A DNA stretch of 64,000 nt from Paenibacillaceae bacterium (GTDB lineage Bacteria; Bacillota; Bacilli; Paenibacillales; NBRC-103111). The stretch's first letter is position 1. Each line of letters starts with the position of its first letter. The notes under the pieces were generated by a model. That model ran no database searches. It was not told the DNA's origin and saw only the letters and a program-made list of their open reading frames with translations. The position numbers were made by a program, and so were the translations under genes. Positions 34,629 through 43,563 of the stretch are shown here, piece by piece. The stretch spans positions 124,001 through 188,000 of the forward strand of contig JAQSYI010000003.1 in assembly GCA_029256185.1 (NCBI GenBank), read 5' to 3'.

Positions 34629-35369
34629 ATGTCTGTGGAGGAAGTATTGAAGGTTCACGGTGTATGCAAGACATACGGCCCGTTGAAAGCCGTGGATGAC
34701 GTGAGTTTTTCCCTTAACCGGGGGGAGGTGCTCGGGTTGCTGGGAGCTAACGGAGCCGGGAAGAGTACGGTGCTGGAATGTATTCTCGGCACCAAAGAGA
34801 TGGACAGCGGAACGGTCTTGCTTCTCGGTGAGAATCCCCGGGCAAACCGGAAGCAACTGTTTCAACGCATTGGAGTGCAATTCCAGGAATCCGGCTACCA
34901 AGATAAAATTACGGTAGCGGAGCTGTGCGAAGTGACCCGGTCCCTCTATAGGAATGGAAAGAATTACAGGGAACTGTTAGTCCGGTTCGGTCTGGAGGAT
35001 AAAGCCGGCAGCACGGTGAATGAGCTGTCCGGCGGGCAGAAGCAGCGCCTCTTCATTATCCTGGCGCTTATTCCCGACCCGGAAATCGTCTTTCTCGATG
35101 AGCTTACTACGGGACTTGACGCCCGGGCGCGCCGGGAGGTATGGAAATACTTGGCCCAGTTGAAGGCCGCGGGGCTCAGCATGCTGATGACCTCCCACTT
35201 CATGGATGAAGTAGAAGCGTTATGCGACATAATCGGCATTATGAAGCATGGCAAAATCATCTTTAAAGGGACCGTGGAAGAGGCAATCGCGAACAGCCCC
35301 CACAGCAGGTTGGAGGAGGCATATCTTTGGTATACGGATGAGGAGGTCTGCGTCTATGAGAGCATTTAG
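34629..35369 (+). CDS. ABC exporter ATP-binding protein (CcmA/drug type)
   Basis: A 246-residue ATPase with Walker A GANGAGKST, QFQESGYQDKITV (Q-loop), LSGGQKQRLFIILAL, Walker B EIVFLDELTTGLD and a histidine in LMTSHFMDE. The Walker B carries ELTTGLD, typical of ABC-2 exporters for drugs, lipids or peptides. The start uses AGAGGAGG. Its 3' end overlaps the permease start by 14 bases, so the two are translated together. It is downstream of the double-MerR regulator. Confidence 0.95.
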   Translation: MSVEEVLKVHGVCKTYGPLKAVDDVSFSLNRGEVLGLLGANGAGKSTVLECILGTKEMDSGTVLLLGENPRANRKQLFQRIGVQFQESGYQDKITVAELCEVTRSLYRNGKNYRELLVRFGLEDKAGSTVNELSGGQKQRLFIILALIPDPEIVFLDELTTGLDARARREVWKYLAQLKAAGLSMLMTSHFMDEVEALCDIIGIMKHGKIIFKGTVEEAIANSPHSRLEEAYLWYTDEEVCVYESI

Positions 35370-36099
35370 CGCCATGTTCCGAACGGAGCTCAAGCTGTCT
35401 GTCCGCGGTCTGGATATGGTCATTTTCACAATCGCCATGCCGCTCGCGGTGGCTGTCATCCTGGGAATCATCTACGGCAGCAAGCCTGCCTTTGAAGGGG
35501 CGGACCATTCCTTTCTGGCACAATCCTTCGGAGCGCTTGCGGCAATCGGCATCTGCGCCTCGGGTCTGATGGGACTGCCCCTTGTTATCGCGGATTACCG
35601 CCACAAAAAGATTCTAAAGCGCTATAAGGTGACGCCTGTCAGTCCAACCCTGATTCTGGCGGCGCAATTTGCTGTGAATCTGCTGTATTCGGCACTCTCC
35701 TTAGTTTTGATGTACGGGACCTTGGCCCTGTTCTATGATTACCGTATGGCGGGTTCCCCGCTTGTTTTTACCGGTGCATACTGCCTGGTGTTGCTCTCCA
35801 TCTACAGCCTGGGAATCATGGTAGCCGGAATTGCTGCCAATATCAAGACCGCCAATCTGTTATGTGTCGTGCTGTATTTCCCCATGCTCATCTTCTCCGG
35901 AGCGACACTGCCCTATGAGGTGATGCCGCGGGCGCTGCAGCAAGCTGCCAATGTGATGCCGTTGACGCAAGGAATCAAGCTGCTGAAGGATGCCTCACTG
36001 GGCTCGACCGGCGGACAAACCTGGCTGCCTGTTATAGTCATGGTTGCCCTGGCGGTTATCTGTACAGGGGCTGCGGTCCGCTTCTTCAAATGGGAATAA
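35356..36099 (+). CDS. ABC-2 type exporter permease
   Basis: The ATG at 35356 follows GAGGAGG by about 9 bases, giving 247 residues and six predicted helices (IFTIAMPLAVAVILGIIYG, LAAIGICASGLMGLPLVIA, NLLYSALSLVLMYGTLALF, LLSIYSLGIMVAGIA, NLLCVVLYFPMLIFSGATLPY, VIVMVALAVICTGAAV). LIFSGATLPYEVMPRALQQ is the conserved ABC-2 loop. The partner is the ATPase just upstream. A palindromic terminator follows 16 bases later. Confidence 0.93.
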   Translation: MRAFSAMFRTELKLSVRGLDMVIFTIAMPLAVAVILGIIYGSKPAFEGADHSFLAQSFGALAAIGICASGLMGLPLVIADYRHKKILKRYKVTPVSPTLILAAQFAVNLLYSALSLVLMYGTLALFYDYRMAGSPLVFTGAYCLVLLSIYSLGIMVAGIAANIKTANLLCVVLYFPMLIFSGATLPYEVMPRALQQAANVMPLTQGIKLLKDASLGSTGGQTWLPVIVMVALAVICTGAAVRFFKWE

Positions 36100-36115
36100 C
36101 ATCCCTGTAACTGAA

Positions 36116-36146
36116 GGGGATATTCACTACAGCAGTGAATATCCCC
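36116..36146 (+). terminator. Terminator of the ABC exporter genes
   Basis: GGGGATATTCACT and AGTGAATATCCCC form a perfect 13-base stem with a five-base loop. The stem is symmetrical and may serve the convergent membrane protein gene too. Confidence 0.85.
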
Positions 36147-36168
36147 TCTGTTACGCATATTGCTTCGT

Positions 36169-37443
36169 TTATCCCTGTGCTTTTGTTGAGGCTGATCCGC
36201 CTCGCACTCTGTTGAACCAGAGCATGCCCAGAACGGTCACCGCCAAAGACAGAACAAAAGAACAAATAAGCACAGGCATTGCCTGGGCTCCTGCCCGGAA
36301 AAGCTCATTGTGAGTCTCATAAAGCGAGAATACATTCCCGTTTACATGTAATTCCAGCTTGGAAATAAAAACAAGAAAAGCTGTGGTTAAGCTGTACACT
36401 GCGCTGAAGACCAGACTCCGCCCCAGATGAGCTGCTCCGCTTCCGCCATATGCAAACATCCGCTTCCCCGCCCAGAGAAGGACAGCCAATGTCAGTAGAG
36501 GACTTAACCTTACCAATACATGAATGACCGGCGATGCCAGCGGGCCTCCCCAATCCAGGGAGCCCTCCAGTCCTGACCAGACAGACCCGGCGAAATACTC
36601 TCCCTCCTGCACCAGCGAGAACGTGCCCAGGTTAGCTATGCCCCATATATAGCTGCCCAACTGAGGAGCAAGCAGCAGAAGAGCGCCGAAGGAAGTCCCC
36701 TCCTCCTTGTTAAGAAAGAGCAGAACCAATCCCGACACAGAGGCTATTGCCAGACCCTGCACAACGGTGAGAAGTGCTTGATGAACAGCTATTGCTCCAC
36801 TTCCGGAGCTTCTGCTTGTTTGCCTGCCATATAGAAGGGAGCCGGTCCAGCTAAACAGAAATCCCAGCACCAGGCCGTTTAATAAAGCGCTCCCCCAGGA
36901 AAACGAATACTCCACAGAACCTTCCACAGTCAGAATGAAGAATGACCTCTCCATCCGATAGGAACCCCCTGCAAGCCAATCCATGACCAGCAGGAATAAC
37001 GCGTAAAACAAGGCTATCATAGCAGAAACAGGCAGAGTCTGAGCAGCACTGACCGCTTTCATGCGTCTTGCAGCCAGGTAGCCGCCGATGCCCAGGGAGA
37101 TAAACGGGATGATCAACAGCGGAATAAAGCCCGACTTGATCCAGGCACCGCCTGATATCTTATCCGAAAAACCGTTTACGCTCAGTTTAGAATTCACCAA
37201 ATTGGAAAACATCACCGCTTCAGGGACACCGAACAGCTCGCCCGCCGTTTCACCAACCCATTGATCCGACAGCTTCGCCAGCTCGTGAATCCCTGATATT
37301 TCCTCATTTACCGCATTGGAGAAGAACGCGCTGAGAGCGAAGCACAATAGCAAGAGGCTGACAATGGCTACAGAGGCTCCGAATGAGCCTCGTTTCAATA
37401 ATGACCCGTAATCAAGCTGGGGGAAAACCTGGTTTTTATGCAT
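36169..37443 (-). CDS. Hypothetical multi-pass membrane protein
   Basis: A 424-residue protein with about eight predicted helices, starting with VAIVSLLLLCFALSAFF and ending with ICSFVLSLAVTVLGMLWF. A long soluble segment follows helix 1 (about residues 40-105), then FIPLLIIPFISLGIGGYLAARR. I do not recognise a family. Just before the ATG the minus strand has GAGGTCATGA twice in a row; the second copy opens a six-codon frame (MIRKDA) whose stop overlaps the main ATG, which could couple translation, but this may be chance. It is convergent with the ABC genes. Confidence 0.72.
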   Translation of the reverse strand: MHKNQVFPQLDYGSLLKRGSFGASVAIVSLLLLCFALSAFFSNAVNEEISGIHELAKLSDQWVGETAGELFGVPEAVMFSNLVNSKLSVNGFSDKISGGAWIKSGFIPLLIIPFISLGIGGYLAARRMKAVSAAQTLPVSAMIALFYALFLLVMDWLAGGSYRMERSFFILTVEGSVEYSFSWGSALLNGLVLGFLFSWTGSLLYGRQTSRSSGSGAIAVHQALLTVVQGLAIASVSGLVLLFLNKEEGTSFGALLLLAPQLGSYIWGIANLGTFSLVQEGEYFAGSVWSGLEGSLDWGGPLASPVIHVLVRLSPLLTLAVLLWAGKRMFAYGGSGAAHLGRSLVFSAVYSLTTAFLVFISKLELHVNGNVFSLYETHNELFRAGAQAMPVLICSFVLSLAVTVLGMLWFNRVRGGSASTKAQG

Positions 37444-37530
37444 CTTTTCTTATCATGACCTCTCATGACCTCCTCTGTATATCCTCCATGATTATAGCAC
37501 GAATGCTGTCGGAATATAGGCGCTTATGAT

Positions 37531-37577
37531 AAAATCCGGGAGCTGCTCACAGTGACCGTGAACAGCTCCCGGATTTT
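37531..37577. terminator. Bidirectional terminator
   Basis: AAAATCCGGGAGCTG and CAGCTCCCGGATTTT form a 15-base stem. The right arm overlaps the stop codon of the TmrB-like gene, so on the minus strand it should end that transcript. Confidence 0.88.
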
Positions 37578-38178
37578 ATTGTGCTCCGATCATGCGGATA
37601 TGCCGGAGCTGTACCTTTCTGCGTCTGAGCCATTTCTGCAGCGGATTCGCGTGATCCGGCAGCAAGTCCAGATTGGAGCGGGCGGCGAGAAAATCGATTA
37701 TTTGCTCAACGGACAACCCGTCCGTCACGATCTGATTCTCGAAGACCGGGTTTTCAAATCCCGAGAGGCAATGGGGAATCTGCCTGACAGACCATGAATT
37801 CCCGAAGCACAGCCGGGTCCGCCCTCTTCTCACCAGCGTTTCCCCGCTTGCCCCGAGAACGTAATGGTCAATCCGGTGGCCCTCGCTTCTAAGCCGTGTA
37901 ATGATTTCATGATAGTAGCTCTCGTTTATGATGGTCATGGGGATGATCAGCGTCCCATCATACTCCGACGCAATGCTATTGATTATCTCGTAATTAATCC
38001 TGCGCCACTCCGGTTCATCCTGGAAGTTTCCCTTCCGCAGCTCCTTGGGCTTATTCTTCATGAGAAAGTAGCCGACATCCTCCGGATCGTAGACAGACGC
38101 TTTGGTCAGACGATTGCGCAGCTCATAGGCAGTCGTAGTCTTGCCGCTGCCGAATGCGCCGTTCAGCCATATGATAAT
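37576..38178 (-). CDS. TmrB-like P-loop nucleotide-binding protein with ATT start
   Basis: The product matches TmrB, a small ATP-binding protein that gives tunicamycin resistance in Bacillus subtilis. The frame reads IIWLNGAFGSGKTTTAYELR (P-loop), then VYDPEDVGYFL, GTLIIPMTIINESYYHEII and VQLRHIRMIG at the end. A stop codon lies two codons upstream of the P-loop frame, and the only ribosome site (AGGTGA) is 6 bases before an ATT at 38178. The first ATG (38061) would remove the whole P-loop. So translation most likely starts at ATT, giving 200 residues like TmrB. ATT starts are rare but known. A sequencing error or a dead gene is the alternative. Confidence 0.8.
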   Translation of the reverse strand: MIIWLNGAFGSGKTTTAYELRNRLTKASVYDPEDVGYFLMKNKPKELRKGNFQDEPEWRRINYEIINSIASEYDGTLIIPMTIINESYYHEIITRLRSEGHRIDHYVLGASGETLVRRGRTRLCFGNSWSVRQIPHCLSGFENPVFENQIVTDGLSVEQIIDFLAARSNLDLLPDHANPLQKWLRRRKVQLRHIRMIGAQ

Positions 38179-38225
38179 GGCGGCTCACCTCGCAAAATGG
38201 GGAAATAAAAGCAATTCTCTCCATT

Positions 38226-38231
38226 ATTATA
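38226..38231 (-). promoter_or_regulatory. Probable -10 of the TmrB-like gene
   Basis: A perfect TATAAT on the minus strand lies about 50 bases before the ATT start; no clear -35 is seen at the usual distance. Confidence 0.45.
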
Positions 38232-38305
38232 AGGCTTTTTTCGCAGGTTTGCTTGACCAAAATGCTTCAGATCCCCTTGCAGAGGCTCTTAACCGTGCTG
38301 CCGCC

Positions 38306-40660
38306 TTAATCCGAGATCAGGCTGTACACGCTGATTTTGCGGATGCGCCGCGACACCAGCATGGATACGCCATAAGACATTGCGACTAGCGTCAGACACA
38401 GCAGCAAAGCCTGAAGCGGATTGAATGAGAAGTGCACATTATAGATGCCCAAGCTCGACAGCAGCAGCACGAACAAGCTGTCAGAGTAAAAATACCCCAA
38501 TACGCAGCCCGCGGCAACACCCAGGACAATAACCGGCAGCAGACTCAATGCTACCTGGGTCATCAGGTGCCGGGAGGTAAAGCCAAGCCCCTTAAGAATG
38601 CCGAATTCCCTTCTCCGCCTCAGAATCAGCGTCTTGATCACCAGGTACAGAATCAGGCTGACCACAAGCATGGTGACGGCGGTAATCGTCCAGGTGATGG
38701 AGGATACGGCGCCGGAGAACGTGCTGAGTGTTCCTTCCAGCCATTCCTCCACATTCAGGATATCCCACTCCCCCGGATACCGCGCTTCCACCTGCTGCGT
38801 GAACACCGCCGGCTCCATGCTATCGTCCAGGTAGATGTTGATGGAATGGAGACTGTATTCCGGGACCAGTCTGTGATACCCCTCCTCTGTCATGGACGCT
38901 ACCATGCCCAGCTGGGCAATCTGCTGGCTCAGCCCGGTGATCAAATAGTTCAATGTGACGCCGTTCACTGTTACCGGCATTTCGTCTCCCACGGATTTGC
39001 CCTCCCGCTTGGCCACCACGCCGGACAGGGAAATCTCGTTGTCGTACTGCGGATGTCTGCCGCGGTAGACCGTCTGTGTCTCCAGCTTGCCGAAATCCTC
39101 CGAAACCTGAAGCAGCACCGTATTATCGGAGACTGTGGCGCTCAGGTCATCCAGAACCGATATTTTCTGCACGCCTGCCATCCCTTCCAGCTCTGCGAAC
39201 CGCCCGGCCGGAATCTCCCCTTGCTTCAGTGTGAGCCGCACGCTGCTGCGCTCCACCCCCACCAGATTGATGACCTCTCTGTTATCCCGGCTCATGTTGT
39301 AATTGAGGATGACACAGAAGATACTGGAGAACGTCAGCCCGGCCACGATCACCGCCAGCATCACATTCTGCTTCGTCTGCCGGCAAAGCGCCTTCAGGCC
39401 CATGGCCAACTGCAAGGGAAGCCGCGAGTTTGCCAGGGGCAGCGGATTCCGCTTGAAATTATGGGCCTGCAATCCGTTCTGGAGCGCATGAACGGGAGTG
39501 ATGGCCCGGATCCGCCTGCTGGAGAGCATGGTGACCAGCAGCACCAGAGCGACCACCGAAGCCAGGCTGAGCAAAGCGCTGGCAGGATCAAACGACGATG
39601 GCCACAACAGACCGAGAGACGAGGAAATCAGGTTCCCCGCCAGGGGCATCACCGCTTGCGAAACCGCCAAACCCGGCAAGCCGGCTGCAAAACCCGCGAG
39701 GAAAAATTGCAGCGAAATGGCGCCCCTGATCTGCCGGGAGGTATATCCGTTGGCCTTCAACACACCGATATGAACCATATAATCCTCAATCTGCACCAGA
39801 ATCTGAAAGCGGATTACGATCAGGGCAATGAGGACCATCAGCAGGGAAAAAACAACGAGAATAGCAGCCAGCATGTCGATCAGGAAGCGGTTGCCTTCCA
39901 CGGCGGATGCGGCGTCCATCACCACATAGCTGCCGCTGACCCCTGCGGCGGCCAATTGCTCCATCAGCAGCTGGTTCAGCTGGTTGACGGAAAGGACCGG
40001 GTCCGTCAAGGATACGGACAGGAACCGGTAGGCGGCATCCTGCCCCAGCTCCCGCTTAAGCTGCGAGAAGGCGGAATCGTCGGCAAATACCTTTAGGGCT
40101 CCACCGGTGAACGTTCCCAATAGGGCCTCCTCAAAAAAACCGCCGATCTGAAAGGACAAGGATTCCTTCTCATCGGAAAACCGGAAGGAATCGCCAACCT
40201 CGTATCCGCCGGACAAGTGAAAGATATACGGCAGATAGACCCGGTTGCCCGCAGGTGAAGGCAGATCGTCTCCCTGCTCCGCAAGCGCCAGCGGAGACAG
40301 GGAACGGGGAGTCTGCGCGTTCAGAATCAGCAGTCCCGCAAGCACGCGGGAATCCCCGTATTCCAATTTCCGCTCCGGCACCAGGAGAGCATCCTCATCC
40401 TCCCAATGATCGGTATCGGGATATTCCTTCACCAGATTCCGGTAAGCCTGGGTATTGCTGCTGTCCTTATAATAAGCAACCAGATCGGGAGCATGGAGCT
40501 CTTCTATCTTTTCTTCCTGGAACGAACCAAGCTTGAGACTTACGGACAGCCCGATGTACAAAAGCATGACAGCCAGCACAATTAAGGCCATCAGCGTAAT
40601 CGTGGCGCTTTTGCGCTTGCGGATATTGGACCAGGCGAGCTTAACGGCTGCGTATCCCAT
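38306..40660 (-). CDS. FtsX-like ABC transporter permease
   Basis: A 784-residue permease with an N-terminal helix (TITLMALIVLAVMLLYIGL), an extracytoplasmic domain of about 200 residues, an FtsX core at about 255-390 (MLAAILVVFSLLMVLIALIVI), a second half starting with MLAVIVAGLTFSSIF, and a final FtsX core (SITWTITAVTMLVVSLILYLV). The ATG at 40660 follows the ATPase stop by 2 bases. It is paired with the ATPase just upstream and lies last in an operon with a two-component system, an arrangement often found for antimicrobial-peptide detoxification. It is not a close match to BceB, which is shorter. Confidence 0.92.
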   Translation of the reverse strand: MGYAAVKLAWSNIRKRKSATITLMALIVLAVMLLYIGLSVSLKLGSFQEEKIEELHAPDLVAYYKDSSNTQAYRNLVKEYPDTDHWEDEDALLVPERKLEYGDSRVLAGLLILNAQTPRSLSPLALAEQGDDLPSPAGNRVYLPYIFHLSGGYEVGDSFRFSDEKESLSFQIGGFFEEALLGTFTGGALKVFADDSAFSQLKRELGQDAAYRFLSVSLTDPVLSVNQLNQLLMEQLAAAGVSGSYVVMDAASAVEGNRFLIDMLAAILVVFSLLMVLIALIVIRFQILVQIEDYMVHIGVLKANGYTSRQIRGAISLQFFLAGFAAGLPGLAVSQAVMPLAGNLISSSLGLLWPSSFDPASALLSLASVVALVLLVTMLSSRRIRAITPVHALQNGLQAHNFKRNPLPLANSRLPLQLAMGLKALCRQTKQNVMLAVIVAGLTFSSIFCVILNYNMSRDNREVINLVGVERSSVRLTLKQGEIPAGRFAELEGMAGVQKISVLDDLSATVSDNTVLLQVSEDFGKLETQTVYRGRHPQYDNEISLSGVVAKREGKSVGDEMPVTVNGVTLNYLITGLSQQIAQLGMVASMTEEGYHRLVPEYSLHSINIYLDDSMEPAVFTQQVEARYPGEWDILNVEEWLEGTLSTFSGAVSSITWTITAVTMLVVSLILYLVIKTLILRRRREFGILKGLGFTSRHLMTQVALSLLPVIVLGVAAGCVLGYFYSDSLFVLLLSSLGIYNVHFSFNPLQALLLCLTLVAMSYGVSMLVSRRIRKISVYSLISD

Positions 40661-40662
40661 GC

Positions 40663-41448
40663 CTACCACCCCAGCTTCGTCAAGAAGCCGTGCAGCTTCT
40701 CTTGCCGGTCCGGCCCGTTATGATTGCTGTAAGGAGCAAGGCGCAGCTCATCCATAACCACGCCATCTTGCAAGAAGAGAATCCGGTTTCCTCTCAGAGC
40801 CGTCTTCAGATCATGGGTTACCATGACAATGCTCTGTCCCTGCCCGTTCACCTCCGTCAGAATCTCCAGCACGCTCTGGCTGGAGGCGCTGTTGAGAGCT
40901 CCTGTGGGCTCATCCGCGAACAGAGCCTTGGGACTGTTGATCAGCGCCCGGACAATCCCGGCCCGCTGGGCCTCCCCGCCGGAAATCTGGGAGGGAAACT
41001 TCTTGTGCGTGTCCGGCTTGAGTCCCACTCTCACCAACAGCTCCCTGGCCTTGGACAGCGTCTGGGCCCGGTTCTTCTGCACCAGATAAGCGCTGGACAG
41101 CACATTATCCAGCACGCTCATGGTATCGAGCAGATGGATCTGCTGGAACACGAACCCGCAATTGCTGCGCCGGAATACCGCCAGCTCATCATTATTCATG
41201 CCAGTAAGCTCGCGGCCTCCGAAATGCACCTCTCCCAGCGTCGGCTTATCCATGCCCGAAATAGCGTAGAGCAAGGTGGACTTGCCCGAGCCGGAGCTGC
41301 CCATGATTACGGTGAAATCGCCCTTGTAGAGGGTCATATCCAAATTTTTCAATACATGCTGCTGGGTTCCCCCGTGGGAGAAGGTTTTGCCCAGCTTCTT
41401 GGTCTGCAGCAGAATTTCGCTCTGGGCCTCTCCAATCGCTTCTGTCAT
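40663..41448 (-). CDS. ABC transporter ATP-binding protein (MacB/LolD type)
   Basis: A 261-residue ATPase with Walker A GSSGSGKST, FVFQQIHLLDTMSV, signature ISGGEAQRAGIVRAL and Walker B ALFADEPTGALN. The GALN form is typical of ATPases that serve FtsX-like permeases. GTGGAAGAG precedes the ATG. The stop is directly before the permease start, so the two form a transporter. An approximately 150-base gap separates it from the histidine kinase gene upstream, with two T-G-C-A-rich direct repeats (41507-41550) that could be a regulator site. Confidence 0.94.
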   Translation of the reverse strand: MTEAIGEAQSEILLQTKKLGKTFSHGGTQQHVLKNLDMTLYKGDFTVIMGSSGSGKSTLLYAISGMDKPTLGEVHFGGRELTGMNNDELAVFRRSNCGFVFQQIHLLDTMSVLDNVLSSAYLVQKNRAQTLSKARELLVRVGLKPDTHKKFPSQISGGEAQRAGIVRALINSPKALFADEPTGALNSASSQSVLEILTEVNGQGQSIVMVTHDLKTALRGNRILFLQDGVVMDELRLAPYSNHNGPDRQEKLHGFLTKLGW

Positions 41449-41596
41449 TCTCTTCCACCCCGTCTTCGCTTGTGCTCATTATCCGTCCCGTTCACCTGGC
41501 GCAGACACAATAATGGCTGCAACTGCAACAGCGGTTCTGATTGCAATTACAGCCTTATGATACAACAAAGGTTCTTACCGGGGCTTTGCCGGTTCC

Positions 41597-42874
41597 TTAA
41601 CCGTTTCTTAAATCGCCGGCCAAGGGAATCAGCAGCCTGACGGTGAACCCGTCGGGACGGTTCGCACACTCTACCTCTCCGCGCATTCTCCGCATCAGAT
41701 GACGGGACAGATACAGCCCCAGTCCGGAACCGCTTTGCTGGGCGGCCAGACTGCCGCGGTAATACTTATTAAACAAAAGCGGCAGCTCCTCCTCCGGCAC
41801 TCCCGGGCCGTAATCTGCGAATTCGGCTTCCAGATACCCCTCCCGGATCAGGCAGGTTACATCAATGGCCGTACCCGCATATTTGCGCGCATTATGCACT
41901 ACATTATCCACCACTTGCTGCAGCCGTATGGCATCAACAGCAATAAGGCACTCCGGTACCCGACCGGCGGAGATGACCCCGGAATAATCGGCATTGGCGA
42001 TTAATTCATATAGCAAGCCGCTGTGCTCCTCCGTTACATTTACCTGCAGCTCATTAAGCTCCTCCAGCGTGGAATGAAACATGTCTGTGACCAGCCGGTC
42101 AATCTGGTCGGCCTTGGAATACAGCGTGTGAAGCTTCCGCTTCGTCTTCTCATCTCCCGCCCCCGCCAGCATCAGCTCGGTGATGGCCTTAATCGATGCC
42201 ACCGGCGTCTGGATATCGTGGCTCAATCCAGCCACCAGCTCCTTCTTGCTCTTGTTGGCCAAATATTCATTGCGGCGGGACAGCGCCAGCTCTTCACGCA
42301 TCATATCGAAGCTCTCCGTGAACGCCCCGAACAGATGATTCCGGTCCATCGTCAGGGGAAAATCCAGCTCCCCCCGGGCAATATGGCGGGCAAACCGCTG
42401 CATCGCTTCGAAGGGACGGAGTACGGTCCGGTTGAGATAACAGATGTAGAGCAAGCCCAGCAGAAGAACCAGCAGAACCGTTATGCCGCCTGCAACGGTG
42501 AATTGCCGCCGCCAGCTTTTGAATACCTCGCGCTCATCGTTATGAACAATTACCTTGCCTCTATTTTGCCCGTCTACAATCAGATCAACCGGTGTTTCCC
42601 GATATTTGAGCGCCTCGTTCACCGACCCGGATAACCCCGCTGCCGACTGGAACAAAACTGCCCCCGCGCTGTCGAGAACGGTATATTCATAAGGACCCTC
42701 AATCCGTTCGTTAAGCTTTAGGGTACCCCAATTATGCTCAACTTGCTTCACGATGGCGTTAACTATGATCCTGTCCGGAGGCGGCGGCTCCTCCAAATTG
42801 GACAGCAGCGCCCATAGAGCCATACCCGCTGCCAAGCCGGCGCCCATAAGCGCAAGCAGCAGTTTGCGGAACAT
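41597..42874 (-). CDS. Sensor histidine kinase (HAMP type)
   Basis: A 425-residue kinase with two membrane helices (residues 5-25 and about 128-150), an extracytoplasmic domain of about 100 residues between them, a HAMP region, and the H box AGLSHDIQTPVASIKA. The ATPase domain shows DNVVHNARKYA (N box), FADYGPGVPEEELP, FNKYYRGS and SGSGLGLYLSRHL. The extracytoplasmic domain is larger than in intramembrane-sensing BceS kinases. It lies 2 bases after the response regulator, so they are translated together. Confidence 0.94.
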   Translation of the reverse strand: MFRKLLLALMGAGLAAGMALWALLSNLEEPPPPDRIIVNAIVKQVEHNWGTLKLNERIEGPYEYTVLDSAGAVLFQSAAGLSGSVNEALKYRETPVDLIVDGQNRGKVIVHNDEREVFKSWRRQFTVAGGITVLLVLLLGLLYICYLNRTVLRPFEAMQRFARHIARGELDFPLTMDRNHLFGAFTESFDMMREELALSRRNEYLANKSKKELVAGLSHDIQTPVASIKAITELMLAGAGDEKTKRKLHTLYSKADQIDRLVTDMFHSTLEELNELQVNVTEEHSGLLYELIANADYSGVISAGRVPECLIAVDAIRLQQVVDNVVHNARKYAGTAIDVTCLIREGYLEAEFADYGPGVPEEELPLLFNKYYRGSLAAQQSGSGLGLYLSRHLMRRMRGEVECANRPDGFTVRLLIPLAGDLRNG

Positions 42875-42876
42875 CG

Positions 42877-43563
42877 CTATCCCTCCTCGAACACATAGCC
42901 GACTCCCCAGACGGTACGGATAAACTCCGGCTCGTTGGGATTGCGCTCAATCTTCTCCCTCAGATGGCGGATATGGACATTAAGGGTTCCGTCACCCGCG
43001 AATATGTCCTGCCATACCGCTGCGAACAGCTCTTCCTTGGGAATGACCCGGTTTTTATGCTGGACCAGGTAACTGAGCAATTTATATTCCATCGCCTTCA
43101 GCCGCAGCATCTCTCCGTTCAAGCTGGCCTTGCGCAAACCGGGCTCGATCTGCACCGGACCTGCACGCCATTCCCCGGATTCCTCCGCAGCAGTCTCCTT
43201 GCTCCAGCGCTTGAGCACCGCCTTCACCTTGGCCAGCAGCACCCGCAGCGTATAGGGCTTGTGGATGTAATCATCCCCGCCAATCTCAAGGGCGACCAGC
43301 ACATCGTCTTCCGAGCTGCGGGCGCTGACGAACAGTATGGGAATGCCCGTCTCCTGCCGCAGCTCCTTGCACAGCTGGAAGCCCGAAGCATCCTCCAGAT
43401 TAATGTCCAGCAGCAGCAAGGACACGGTGTGCTCACGCAAAAAAGCCCGGCATGCCTGGGCGCTGGTCACAAACGCCGTCCGCACGTCGAACAGATTGAA
43501 ATATTCACAAGTGCTCTCCGCCAGCTCCAGCTCGTCATCTACAATCAGGCAATCATAATTCAT
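42877..43563 (-). CDS. OmpR-family response regulator
   Basis: A 228-residue regulator with receiver domain (CLIVDDELELAEST, phospho-Asp in SLLLLDINLEDASGF, LFVSARSSEDD, KPYTL) and a C-terminal winged helix (RLKAMEYKLLSYLVQHKNRVIPKEEL, VHIRHLREKIERNP, RTVWGVGYVFE). The ATG overlaps the stop region of the AI-2E-like gene and sits 10-15 bases after GGAGGA. It works with the kinase just downstream and likely controls the ABC transporter genes in this operon. Confidence 0.95.
   Translation of the reverse strand: MNYDCLIVDDELELAESTCEYFNLFDVRTAFVTSAQACRAFLREHTVSLLLLDINLEDASGFQLCKELRQETGIPILFVSARSSEDDVLVALEIGGDDYIHKPYTLRVLLAKVKAVLKRWSKETAAEESGEWRAGPVQIEPGLRKASLNGEMLRLKAMEYKLLSYLVQHKNRVIPKEELFAAVWQDIFAGDGTLNVHIRHLREKIERNPNEPEFIRTVWGVGYVFEEG

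Noticed and set aside
38432..40096. A 554-codon plus-strand frame antisense to the FtsX permease gene
   Set aside because: It is Gln/His/Arg-rich, has no domain and mirrors codon bias of the permease gene on the other strand.
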